Source: Aquanectria penicillioides
Lineage: Eukaryota > Ascomycota > Sordariomycetes > Hypocreales > Nectriaceae
Assembly: GCA_003415625.1 (NCBI GenBank)
Contig: PYIU01000011.1
Location: 1,749,001 to 1,813,000 of the forward strand
DNA: 64,000 nucleotides
Reading direction: 5' to 3'
Position 1 is the stretch's first letter. The number at the start of each line of letters is the position of its first letter. The translations under genes and the position numbers were made by a program. Under the pieces are notes generated by a model. The model was not told the origin of the DNA and searched no databases. It saw only the letters and a program-made list of their open reading frames with translations. Below are positions 1-10,072 of this stretch, in pieces.

Positions 1-173
1 TCAACGACCTTGTTAACGGTAGATAGCGTGTAATCATCACTAAACGGATCCCCTTCATACGCCAAGATTTCGGAATTGACAAGATCAATCCCAGAACTAC
101 CTTCAGGGGCTTCTCCATAAAGCTCATTAGTATCGTCGCCCCTCAGGCGGATAAGGCGATCAAATGTTGGCAT
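1..173 (-). CDS. Fumarylacetoacetate hydrolase (FAH) family protein, 5' end only
   Basis: Only the first 57 codons are in the window. The frame is open from an ATG at 173 to the left edge. The peptide begins MPTFDRLIRLRG and continues with ELYGEAPEG and ILAYEGDPF. This FDRLIR opening followed by YGE is the usual start of fungal FAH-superfamily proteins, which are metal-dependent cytosolic enzymes that cleave acylpyruvates or act on related oxo-acids. The metal-binding and catalytic residues lie outside the window, so the substrate cannot be guessed from this part. The gene is divergent from the SnoaL-like gene at 519 and shares a 345-bp intergenic region with it. Nearby monooxygenase, SDR and transporter genes make a role in ring-cleavage catabolism plausible, but that is inference. 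Confidence 0.72.
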   Translation of the reverse strand, partial: MPTFDRLIRLRGDDTNELYGEAPEGSSGIDLVNSEILAYEGDPFSDDYTLSTVNKVV

Positions 174-518
174 CGCGGTAGCACGTGCAGTTGCCTAGCT
201 AGTGGTATTTCAAATTTGAGGGTAGATACGGCACAAATAGACAATTGCAGCAAATAATGACAAGATTTTATCCAAACACAAATTTCAGATTATTCGTGAC
301 CCGAAACCCCGCCCCGGGCCCATTATGCCCGAACCTCCGGATGAATTGGTTCTCAAGCCCCGCGACCCCCGCGACCATGGCCGAACAACTCCGCAGTAAG
401 ATTTTAAGAGCCAATTCGATTCAGCATGACATGTTTTCAATACAATATACATATTTTTTGAATCTTAAAAGCCCATTACTATTCAGAACCTTGTGCGCCA
501 TCAATCTCAAATCCCAGC
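174..518. promoter_or_regulatory. Shared divergent promoter region between FAH-family and SnoaL-like genes
   Basis: This 345-bp gap lies between two divergently read start codons (173 on minus, 519 on plus). It contains a GC-rich patch around 301-375 with several CCCGG and CCGG steps. No convincing gene or specific operator could be identified, so the regulatory role is inferred from position alone. Confidence 0.35.
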
Positions 519-1386
519 ATGCCGAATGAGATTGTGTCGAAGAAGGGGAAGTCGGAATGGCATTATTTGGTAAGAGTTCAATGCCGGCCAACTATCTATT
601 ACTTTGGACTTAACGCAGTGTATTATAACAACAGGGAGACCTAACCACTCTTGATAATCTTCATTCCACACTCGGTTTTCCGACCAGCCCCTATCATGAT
701 CCAAAGCTGAAGCAAGAGGAAGAAGAAATTTTCGACCACTATGTCAGATGGCAGGAGTTCAATGATAACCGATTCTCTACGAACCCAGAAGAAGGTGCAC
801 GGTTTTATGACTGCCCTAATACCCTGTATTATGATCTGATGGGCTTCATTCCTCGTGAGACAACTGCAAACTGCGAGCATGTGTATTGTTCTAATTTTTC
901 ACAGGTGGCAATTTTGAGGAGCACTTTTATCATATTGGTCGTATGTGCAGTGATTCCAGTAGTAGGTTGACCAGTATACTAATTGCAGATTGAAGCCTAT
1001 TTCGCCAAGTCCCGAATTGGGTACAAGGACATGGAAATTATTGCCACAGCCCGAGAGTGGGGTTATGTCAACATGGAGCAGGTAAGCCCTCGTGGATTAT
1101 ATAACAGGCCGAGTCCGAACCTAATCAACGTTATCTACTCTAGCATTATTATGGAACATCGACTGACGGCCATGATTTCGATTTCAAGTTCCGTTACACA
1201 GGGATAATTCACAAGAAGGATGGAACTTGGAAGTGGGTTCAGGAACATGTCTCTTTTCCGGCCAACATTGCGACAAGACAGGCGGATTTTACTTGCAACC
1301 AGGATGCCGGTGAGCATATCAAGATGCGAGATGAAGACAATGAGAAGAGAAATGACGAAACTGGGACAATGAAGGCATCCAAGTAG
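519..1386 (+). CDS. SnoaL-like / NTF2-fold domain protein
   Basis: A five-exon model joins 519-569, 635-854, 905-940, 996-1081 and 1144-1386, giving 211 residues with every junction in phase. Introns start GTAAGA, GTGAGA, GTATGT and GTAAGC. The third ends at an AAG acceptor after an ACTAAT branch. The protein has a small alpha-plus-beta pattern, with YYDLMGFIPR in the middle and HDFDFKFRYTG, DGTWKWVQEHVSFP and ATRQADFTCNQD near the end. These resemble the SnoaL-like/ketosteroid-isomerase-like NTF2 fold, which covers small cyclases, isomerases and hydratases as well as non-enzymes. The last 30 residues are charged and probably disordered. No catalytic residues can be assigned. The gene is divergent from the FAH-family gene and upstream of a flavin monooxygenase, so it may belong to the same pathway (inference). 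Confidence 0.7.
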
Positions 1387-2150
1387 TAGTTAATGTCCGT
1401 AGCATCGTAGTATAGCTGCTTCTGCAAAGACTAGCCAGGGAAGGTTGAATAGCCATAGTGAATATAAGAAAGTTGGATCAATGGTCACGCTGGGTTGTAT
1501 TTCGCGCCATTTGAGAACTCTTGATGGCACTTATTCCAGATAAAGCCTACCCGTCATCCATGATCTGTTTACTGACGCAAGGGATGCAACACCGGTGTCA
1601 AGGTGGGAGACTCACAATCATCGAATGTTCTACAATGTCGTAGAGTTTGAATAAGAGTAAGTTAGTAGAAGCATACTTAGTATAACTAGTGACTATATTC
1701 CGATGTCTGTGCCCACTGATCAAGCTAATGTACATGAACACTAACACAAAGGCCCATCATCTAAATCCACTTATGAAATCCGGCTTCGCGAAGCCTTCCT
1801 CACTTTCCAGATAATGATTGAATGTTTAACCAGGACATTATCCCGTCGGTCGGCCCGTCGGATACCGGGACCGGCCCGAAATATCGGCACACCGATGTAG
1901 GTGCTCGTCCATGAAAGCGGGTCTATCTATGATGCTCATCATGTAACACTGATTTTCAGTCGCGTGATAATGGAAATACCGATTATGCTATATTGCCCAT
2001 GACTGCCTATTACAACCAAACTCGCTAACAGTCGACTATTCAACTTTGAGTGAAAGCACCAACGAACTTCAAAACGTAAAAGCCCCGATCTCTCGCATTC
2101 TGCTTGTGCATACTGACCCAAAAAACCAATGTAGAGAAATCTCCAACACA
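1387..2150. other. Intergenic region upstream of the FAD monooxygenase
   Basis: No supported gene. The notable content is the CGG/CCG-rich stretch at 1843-1896, annotated separately. The remainder is ordinary AT-richer intergenic sequence. Confidence 0.5.
1843..1896. promoter_or_regulatory. CGG/CCG-rich candidate regulator-binding stretch
   Basis: About 255-305 bp upstream of the monooxygenase ATG lies a cluster of GTCGG, CCCGTCGG (twice) and CCGG motifs. It ends in the perfect short inverted repeat ATCGG-CACA-CCGAT at 1883-1896. Fungal Zn2Cys6 proteins commonly bind paired CGG triplets, and one such regulator is encoded 3.3 kb downstream at 5166. Binding is inferred from motif form and position only. 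Confidence 0.3.
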
Positions 2151-4247
2151 ATGGAAAGCCCCCGCGGCGCCATCCAACATCTCGATGAAAATTGCGTTCT
2201 CATTGCAGGAGGAGGTCCAGTGGGATTAATAGTTGGCACTGTTCTTGCTCACTACGGCGTGAAGTCGATCATTCTAGAACGAAATGATTCGACAACAAAG
2301 TAAAATGTCCCCGATTTCGATATTATGCACATTCTTACCAAATACAGGTGGCCAAAAATGGACCTCACTAACGCTAGATCCATGGAACTCTTGTCACGAC
2401 TAGGCCTAGCAGATGATATTAGAGAGATTGGTATGTGGCACTTGACCAGTGGAGATAGTCAACATGGCATTTAAAATTTACTTTTTAGGCGTTCCGGCAA
2501 CAACACCCTACAATGTATACATGACGCCAGGCCTGCACAACGACAAGGCTACCACAAGCTGGGAGTTTCCATGTGTCAACGACCTCAAGGCGCAGTCTCG
2601 CGAAATAAATGATGGGAGCTTTCCATCGGAACCATGGCAAAGAGTTTCGCAAGCTGTCTTTGAGAAATTTCTCAAAGCTCGATGTGACAGCAATCCTCTA
2701 ATCGACTGCCGGTTTGGATGGAAAGTAGAGAAGACTGTCGAAAGTGAAGATGGAGTTACCGTTGAGGCTACTAATATTGGTTCTAATGAGCCGACGAAAT
2801 TCTTCACCAAGTATCTCGTAGCCTGTGATGGAGCTTCAAGTCGGGTTAGACGAGATATGGAGATCCCACTTGACGGCGGACCAGTGTAAGCCAAATCAAC
2901 ATAATGATTTTTCCATCATCACTAATTGGCATCTTTTCTAGTCCTGGGTATGCGCTTCTAGTGCATTTCAAGTCCCATGATCTAGGAAAACTGTTCAAAC
3001 TTGGGCGTTTCTGGCATCTTTTCTTCCTCGCCAAACAGGGCCTGCATGCTGCAGCCATCTGCCAAGACGACAAAGACACGTTCACGACACACCTTCTTTT
3101 GCCACTTGAAACAAGTCACGAGTCAATTAATTCTGAGGATGCAGTATATGCTGCGTTAGGGGGGATAGGAGGCCCTTTCAAAATTAACATTGATGAAGTT
3201 CTTGTCAGATCTGCGTACAGACAAAGCATTGCAGTGGCACGAGCGTACCGAACTGTCCAGGGTAGGGTTTTCCTCGCAGGGGATTCAGCCCATCAGAATA
3301 TCCCTACGGGTGGCTATGGTATGAATCTGGTGAGTGCTTTTCATTTCCTCTTTTCTACATTTTTGGGTCATTGCGTGGGATGTGTTGAGGGATGTGTCAT
3401 TCTAACTGCTATGCAGGGCATAGGCGATGCCTATGACATTGGTTGGAAGCTTGCAGCTGTTATACAAAAGAAAGCTGGCCCAAGTCTTCTAGATTCGTAC
3501 GAGCAAGAAAGGCGCCCTATCGCTCTCAGTTGCGTACAACGTTCTGGTATTCATATGGAAACTCACAGGGCCCTTAGTGACATACTAGCCCAAGGTGCAC
3601 ACCTGTTGGAAGAGGACTCTACAGAAGGCAAGGCCTTACGCAAGAAGATTCATCGTCACTATCAGGAAAACAATGGAGAGAATACGGATATTGGCGTCGA
3701 GATGGACCATCGCCACAAGTCAAGCGTGTATCCACCGTCCAATGGGTGTGCGTCAGAGCTTGAGGCGCCCACATGGGACGCTACACGGTACATTCCGAGC
3801 ACCTGTGTGGGATCACGAGCACCTCACGTGTTTCTTTCTGGCGGGGAATCCATTTTTCATCATTACGGGCCTTATTGGACGTTGATGGAGTTCATCGACA
3901 AGGGAAAACAGTCTACGTGCCCCGAGACGCTCTTACATGCAAGCCATAAGATTTCGATGCCGATCAAACACGTGTTGCTAACGGGGGAAGATCACGCACA
4001 AAAGATTTGGGAATATCCATTGGTTCTCGTCCGCCCGGACGGCCACGTAGTGTGGCGGGGTCATGTCACACCAGAGGGGGATGAGGCCACAAATATAGTC
4101 AGGATAGCCTCCGGGTGGAAAAAGACTCCGCTCACGGTTGCCGAAGAGTGCAATGGGAAACTGACGGAACCATTTGCCGCGACAACTAAGACTGGGAGCC
4201 AAGTTCGCGAGTACCGGCTGGAGCAAATGGGTGCAATGCAGATGTGA
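2151..4247 (+). CDS. FAD-dependent aromatic monooxygenase (phenol hydroxylase-like, group A)
   Basis: Five exons (2151-2299, 2348-2430, 2489-2885, 2942-3329, 3417-4247) join in phase to give 615 residues. The FAD-binding GxGxxG variant LIAGGGPVGL is near residues 16-25. The second flavin/NAD(P)H motif ACDGASSRVRR is near 205, and the third motif VFLAGDSAHQ with GGYGMNLGIGDAYDIGWKL is near 325-355. Their order and spacing are those of PF01494 aromatic hydroxylases such as phenol 2-monooxygenase, 3-(3-hydroxyphenyl)propionate hydroxylase and related polyketide-tailoring enzymes. The C-terminal third ends in a thioredoxin-like-domain segment (YPLVLVRPDGHVVWRGH), as in this subfamily. It should hydroxylate an aromatic ring using NAD(P)H and O2 in the cytosol. 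The substrate is unknown. The FAH-family gene and SDR nearby would suit a ring-opening pathway. Confidence 0.85.
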
Positions 4248-5165
4248 ATGCTCCGGCTACATTTTCCGATATAGAAGCAATGTCAAGTCTTAAGTATACA
4301 GGGTGTTTTTCATTGAATACAAGAAGCTATCCATGTAATTTCCACAGATTTCCTAGACAAGAGGCATAGCTGGTTTAATGCAACCACGCAATTGAACCGG
4401 AAATTCACTCCTCGGTGACTCCCGAGATGACAATGAATCATCCCCAGGGTCTCGGGATTTCGCCTTGCCGCCAATAAAAAACTCGGGATCTTATCATGAC
4501 CCTGTAGTTCGGAGTTTGGGCCGGAAAACAAAGGCCCGCGGGGATCATCCGGCCCGGGCTTCTCCCGAATGCCGGGACCGAAGCTTCAAACCCCTAAAAT
4601 AAGCTCGTGGATGCGTGGCTGCAGTCTCACAATAATGACTGCTCCCATGTCAATGCTGTCATTGGAAGATTAAACATGTCGAGAAAGATACTAGCCATCC
4701 TGAAGAACCAAGAAAAACCGTTACCCCATTTGGGTTTGTGCAGTAGCGCACAACTAGTTTCGTCCGGCACGGCCGAGGACGTAGGGCATATGACAGCGCA
4801 AACATTAGCTATGTGTCTCTCAACGCTGGATAAGACCGGATTAAATGTAACGTATAATCCAGCTTGAATCAAGGATTGCTCGGCGTGCGTCTTGTCTTGT
4901 AGCCTTGTAGGTCTGTGCCGCCCCCTGTCCAGCATTACTCTCCGGTGAAGCTCCTCGGCGCTCGGCGCTTGGCAAGATACTCTAGGTGTACAATGGTGGA
5001 ACTCTGGCCATATCATCGAGCTACTGCCGAAGTTGACTGCATGCTTTCACCAGCTAAGCGAACTCCAATGGGTGCCTTTTGCAGTGTATCATCGACTCGT
5101 TGCTGTTGGCAAAATACTAAATTAACCATCTCGACCCACCAATCTGCACGTTTGAATTAACCAAA
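4248..5165. other. Intergenic region between monooxygenase and Zn2Cys6 regulator
   Basis: No supported coding sequence; the short open frames here have no recognisable domain. A GC-rich patch at 4530-4590 contains GGCCCG and CCGGGACCG words that resemble those upstream of the monooxygenase near 1862-1876. This may be an old repeat or shared operator words, but the similarity is too short to classify. Confidence 0.4.
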
Positions 5166-6561
5166 ATGGAATTCGTTTCTTGGCCAGACGCTTCGGAGCC
5201 GATCCAACCGATAAAGAGGCCAAGGTCCCGGAATCGACCGATTTTCCATCACTTTGACAAAGCAAAAAATCGCCGAGCCCCGATCGCATGCTTAGTTTGC
5301 CGCGATCGCAAAGTCCGCTGCGATGCGGCCGTGGTGGGGACCCCATGTTCCAACTGCAAACATTTCAACAGTTCCTGCTCCATTGTCGGTAGACGCGGGA
5401 AGATCTCTAACTCGTAAGGAATTACATCTTTGTTACGTGTTTACATATCTGATGATCGAACAGATTTGATGTCGAACTGTCGACATTTGCGTGTCAAACA
5501 AGCAGAAAGACAGGTACAAGGGAAGTTTCCAGCAATGAAGATACCCCGGAGTCAAAGAGCACCGGCTCAAGTGGGTACTTGAACGGTGACACTATACCAG
5601 TCCAGATGTTATTGCAGCCTCTTCCTGATTTCTTGGGTCACGATGATGTCACATTGATTCATGCAAAGGGTGCCCAGGAGGTCCCTAGTGACACAGTGTG
5701 CAAACAATTAATCGAGACCTTCTGCCAACACGTCTACTGGAGAGTTCCAGTGGTAGATATCTGCAACTTGGCTCAAACTTTACGTCCACCTGAAGACTTT
5801 GAAGATGGCACAAAACTTAGCTTACTGCTTCTAAATGCAATAATGTACGCCGCAGCTCCCCACGCTCCACTAGATGTTCTGCGTGAGGCTGGGTATGAGT
5901 CATGTGCGGATGCCTGCAATGACTTTTATCGAAAGGGAAAGGTAAGCCACTCCAGGATATGTATTATCAAATTGTTCTAACACTATAATATTAGCTTTTA
6001 TATAACTTGGATTGCGAGAAGAATATTCTTGTTGTGATCCAAGCACTCCTTCTCTTGGCATACGGCTGTGATAAAGGAGGATCTAACCAGGAAACAAGCC
6101 ATTGGATCTCGATTTCAGTATCTCTGTGTTACCGCATCGGTCTCCACAACTATCCCAACAGCACAAGTAGATCATTTTTAGGTGAAAAACCGCGACGGGA
6201 ATGGAGACGAATCTGGTGGTCGTGTTATGTTTGGGACCAAACCATTGCGCTGCAATACGGACGCAAACCATGCATCAATGCTAACGACTGGAATGTCCCA
6301 AATTTGCAAATTGACGATCTTGAGGGTGAGGCGCTCAAAGATTATTACGAATCTTGGCAAGCCGACTTGCTTGCGCAGGGATTCATCGACAAAGCATACT
6401 TGTGCACTGTCCTTCAAAATCACAACTTTACAGGACCGTATGACAAGGAATTATCCACACCACAAAAATCAGAAACGGAGGATACCGAGCTTGATTTGGT
6501 AAATAGTGTTTATGGGGCAATGGACAACTGGAGTTATTTAGAAACCGGAGGATATCCTTGA
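5166..6561 (+). CDS. Zn2Cys6 transcription factor with fungal-specific (MHR) domain, possibly C-terminally shortened
   Basis: Exons 5166-5413, 5464-5941 and 5995-6561 join in phase for 430 residues. The N-terminal zinc cluster reads CLVCRDRKVRCD, then CSNCKHFNSSC, giving the six cysteines of a binuclear Zn2Cys6 DNA-binding domain (about residues 42-70). The middle homology region follows from about residue 130, with LLLNAIMYAAAPHAP, ALLLLAYGCDKGG, SVSLCYRIGLH and REWRRIWWSCYVWD, the classic fungal_trans signature. Family members are usually 600-900 residues, so this protein ends early, just after the conserved domain. A possible extra intron (donor GTAAATAG near 6500) could extend the frame, but I could not follow a convincing continuation. 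It probably regulates the adjacent catabolic genes. Confidence 0.78.
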
Positions 6562-7998
6562 TACCAAGGAGGGCATATGGTATTTTCATCTTGAAAATGT
6601 GTGAAAGTTTTGGTTAAACTTGCTGCCTGAATAATATACATTAACTGATACATCTTGTTTGTCATTATATCGCTCCGTCTTGGCTGGCATCTCAGACACG
6701 GGATTAAGAGGCGTTGCGAGGCGGCGTCAATGGTCGCATCGGTTCCTCGGCCGAATCCCCGAATTACGATGCCGAATAGCCGTTGGTGTGTCACATTCCG
6801 ACGAGCACTTCACGATAACATTGAATCGATTGACGCCATATTTCTTCCGCGATAGCCATTACTTCTTTCGTGGCTATTGGGTTGTCGGAGTAAGCAAAAG
6901 TATTGAGCGTTTGAACTAGGACCTGTAAATACATTAGATAGACGTTATCATCCATAACCCAGTTTCGAGTTCGCCTCACAGTGCCAAGGTTAATTTAGGG
7001 ATATCAGATATCGACCAAAATAAGATCACAAGGCGAGCTTTAAGGTAGTATCGGCAACAGATGCCAGACGCCGTTCGACTGACAAGTAGACACTAAAAGT
7101 ATCCAGCTGAAATAATCAGTACATAGCCAAAGCGCCGCCCGATTGCTAAGGCCGAAAACCTATGAAGCAGATATAATAGATAGGTATATATCTCCCTCCC
7201 GGAGGTAGATCAAATAAACATCTATGGTAAGGGATAGATCGTGGTTGAGTCCGGGATACAGGACTGCCTCGATGCTGGCACCTTACCAGACATATTCGTC
7301 TATGCTCGACCCGACCTTCCAAGTTGATCAAGACAAGCTTTTTTATCAACTTTCATATCTTAAAGTACCCATCTCACAAATGACATTTAGAAAAGATGTT
7401 CTATGTCAGTAGTGAGAAGCATGGGCCAGGAAATTTCGTGTCATCAAAAAGGTTTATTCTGTTGCAGCCATGTGATTGCACCACGTGTCATTCAAAACTG
7501 AAATGCATTTTGCAAATCCGTCTTGGCGACAAGGACACCAGCGGGTATATCGACAATTGGCGAGGCTGGCTCCAACCAACAAGAGGCTTCATTTTCTTGC
7601 ATGGGGCACAACGACTCATACGATCCCCTAGGCGGCCGCGCGGCCTTCGTACCCTCTTGTGAATATTACCAGCAAATAGATGGCAGGGCTGACCGAAATC
7701 CCAATTTCGTTTAATTTAAGTTTAAGGTTAAGTGGCCATATATATGGTCCTTTCTTGGCATGACGGTAGGTTGCTTCCGGTCAAGGCCAAACCAATCACG
7801 AAATCACTAGTGATAACAGTACATAGCATCTGACAGCCTCGAATATTCGGCTTATCTTTCTTGTAGATAAACATCCGATGATAAAATTAAGAAGTCCTTA
7901 ATACTAAGTGAAGCCTGTAGAAGATGCGATGTCAACTCTGGGGTTCGATTATCAAGATGTCATTGGTATCAACCAATTACACCATCTAATCTCTGACC
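6562..7998. other. Intergenic region after the Zn2Cys6 gene
   Basis: A 1.4-kb stretch without a supported gene. A minus-strand open frame at 6791-6979 contains a helical peptide ending AIAEEIWRQSIQ. It faintly recalls the C-terminal helices of fungal regulators, but it lacks context and is not called. The two flanking genes converge here, so 3' ends and terminators are expected. Confidence 0.4.
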
Positions 7999-8832
7999 TT
8001 AGCCCATTGTAGACCCTCCTGAAACAAACATGTATTCGCCATTAATGAACCTCGATCGTTCCTCGGCTAAAAATGCGACACACCACGCCACATCCTCGAT
8101 AGATGCTGCTATCCCTTCTACCGGGGTTTCCTTCGCCATCACCATTTTCACCATGTCCCACTCCGCCTCTGTGAAGTGGCCTCGAAATGTTTCCGTAAGC
8201 ACAGGTCCCGGTGCGACCATATTCACGGTGCAGCCGTACTTTGGAGGCAATTCTTTCGCCCAGACGCGGAGTACTGAATCCAAAGCCCCCTTGGATGCAG
8301 CGTATGCTCCTTGCTCTGTTCGAGGTGCACGCGATGCCGCAGAGCCTATGATGATGATTCTCGAGCCATTCAAAACACCCGATTCATGGGCTACGTCGGA
8401 AGATTTGGGCGTATATGGCGTGAGATGTGGCAAAGATTCGAGGACCAATCCATATGCGCCGAATACGTTCAGTCGCATGACAGAATCAAGAGTTTGCAGA
8501 TCAGATTCCCAAAGCGGCGCCAGTGGCACTATTCCTGCATTGCTAACCAGTATATCAATGCATCCAAATCGAGCAACTGCTTGTTCCGCAAGCTCCTTTG
8601 GGCCACCCTCTTTAGTGAGATCGGCGCAAACAGCAATCCACTCCGTTGCCAGCGCCTGACCCACGGCATCGCATTCTTCTTTGAGTGCCGAATCAGGATA
8701 ATTCAGAACAATATTTGCTCCACGACTAGAAAGTTCTTTGGCAATACCAGCACCGATTCCGCGTGAGGAGCCGGATATCACAGCAGTTTTTTTAGCCATA
8801 GTTTGTGGCCAACTGAGGCGGGTTTGAGCCAT
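7999..8832 (-). CDS. Short-chain dehydrogenase/reductase (SDR), classical type
   Basis: A single exon of 277 residues from the ATG at 8832, or 266 from the ATG at 8799, which begins MAKKTAVISGSSRGIG and is the better family start. Classical SDR landmarks are all present: the cofactor-binding SGSSRGIGAGIA, the NAG motif in VSNAGIV, a serine in the IIIIGSAASRA strand, and the YAASK catalytic Tyr-Lys pair. The C-terminal FINGEYMFVSGGSTMG is typical of the 3-oxoacyl-ACP reductase and versicolorin reductase group. It should carry out NAD(P)(H)-dependent oxidation or reduction of an alcohol or ketone. An insertion before the serine strand (TPYTPKSSDVAHESG) is somewhat longer than usual. It converges on the regulator at 5166 and is divergent from the transporter at 10073. 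Confidence 0.9.
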   Translation of the reverse strand: MAQTRLSWPQTMAKKTAVISGSSRGIGAGIAKELSSRGANIVLNYPDSALKEECDAVGQALATEWIAVCADLTKEGGPKELAEQAVARFGCIDILVSNAGIVPLAPLWESDLQTLDSVMRLNVFGAYGLVLESLPHLTPYTPKSSDVAHESGVLNGSRIIIIGSAASRAPRTEQGAYAASKGALDSVLRVWAKELPPKYGCTVNMVAPGPVLTETFRGHFTEAEWDMVKMVMAKETPVEGIAASIEDVAWCVAFLAEERSRFINGEYMFVSGGSTMG

Positions 8833-10072
8833 GGTTGCCAATTGATAGAAGAAGTGACAGATAGATAAGAGCGGAGCACTTCTGAATAATGACGTGAAAT
8901 GAGAACCATCAACCAAAATTCCTCTTGAGGTTGTGAGGCTATTTGAACTATTGGACCTCTGCTAGGTTATTTGCACCTACATAACAGTGCTCCTCCACAC
9001 CGTTTAACCATGTTGTATTGCACGCCTTGGTGTGTCGGGTTCGTGCCCGAAAATGCCGCCATTAAGATCAATCTATTTACTGTACGGTATCCTGTACGGT
9101 GATGGTCAATGACTCGTCCATTGTTTTTCTCTTTACTTGCACTTTGGTGACAAGGTTTAGAAATAGTCTGTATCACCAAGCCCCAAGCGGATTTGCATCA
9201 AATTTCCAGAGTCAATAATCCTTTGATCAGGGGAAGGAAAAAGTCGTCGCAGTGTCATGTGTTGGGGACAAAATTTTAATGCTAGAAGAGTTGTTCTAGT
9301 TTCAGAAAGTTACATATTGTCGGCACGATTGTACAGGTAATAGCGATTTCTCGCTCGAACGCCGTGTCAGTGTCGGATTAAAGTGTCTATCTAAAAGATC
9401 GTATCTTCTGTTCAAAGAATTAATGTCATTTGCAGCTGTCAATTGAATCTCGGGCCCCGTGAAAGGAACTCCTCAGTGTGTTTTTGGCATTACACGACCA
9501 GTGCCAAATTATGGACCATGACATCATCCAAGTCAATGATTGTCTCTCCGTATCCATAGTCATCGCTATCAACATACGAATTAGTTTCAAGCACCTCTGA
9601 AAAGCAATGCAAAGAAATTCAGAACGTAAAGATTGCTATAAAGCATCATGCGCTATGATTTTAGCAGTTGAATATCCTGTCCTGATTGGGTCGGAAACTC
9701 GGCCGACCGGATCCGTCGGCCACGTTCATGTGCCGTCCTAAATACTGATAACAAGGTTCGATCGAGTCCAGAATTATTCCAGGCACGTTCATATTATCAA
9801 GATAAGAGATGGGCCAATCTCGCAGCCGGTACTAACCTTGTTTCGGCAACCCCGCAACGTCAGCTCCCTGATTGTAGTAGGCACGTTGATGAGTGATTAG
9901 TTGTAGATAGAAGTTTATTGCGGTTTGGATGCTAGATCGGGTATTCATGCAGGGATAATCGTCAATGAATATAAGAAGTCTGAATCATCTCCGGACTGTC
10001 TCCAATTAAGTTTACGGTCATCGCACGCACAGTTCAGTCGTCCCCTCAGTTCTACTCAGAGCGAAAGCCAAG
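8833..10072. promoter_or_regulatory. Divergent promoter region between SDR and MFS transporter
   Basis: This 1.24-kb interval separates two divergently transcribed genes and contains no supported open frame. It includes the strong inverted repeat at 9701-9721, described separately. Several short AT-rich runs are present but none could be assigned as a specific element. Confidence 0.35.
9701..9721. promoter_or_regulatory. Inverted repeat GGCCGAC-N7-GTCGGCC, candidate Zn2Cys6 operator
   Basis: Perfect 7-bp arms flank a 7-bp spacer that itself contains GGATCC. The element lies 352 bp upstream of the transporter ATG and 869 bp upstream of the SDR start. Symmetric CGG/CCG-containing sites are typical targets for dimeric zinc-cluster regulators. 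The symmetry is seen in the sequence; the binding is inference. Confidence 0.4.

Noticed and set aside
941..995. Apparent phase conflict in the SnoaL-like gene
   Set aside because: Using the AAG acceptor at 995 after the ACTAAT branch puts all five exons in phase.
4500..4600. GC-rich words shared among patches at 301-375, 1843-1880 and 4530-4590
   Set aside because: Matches are short and not collinear, so I could not defend a repeat family.
4627..5016. Minus-strand open frame of 129 codons
   Set aside because: Overlaps another frame on the opposite strand, has no domain, and lies in the promoter region of the zinc-cluster gene.
6791..6979. Minus-strand open frame with a helical peptide (VLVQTLNTFAYSDNP and AIAEEIWRQ)
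   Set aside because: Short, isolated, with no recognisable domain or upstream exon; it may be a relic of a regulator gene but cannot be supported.
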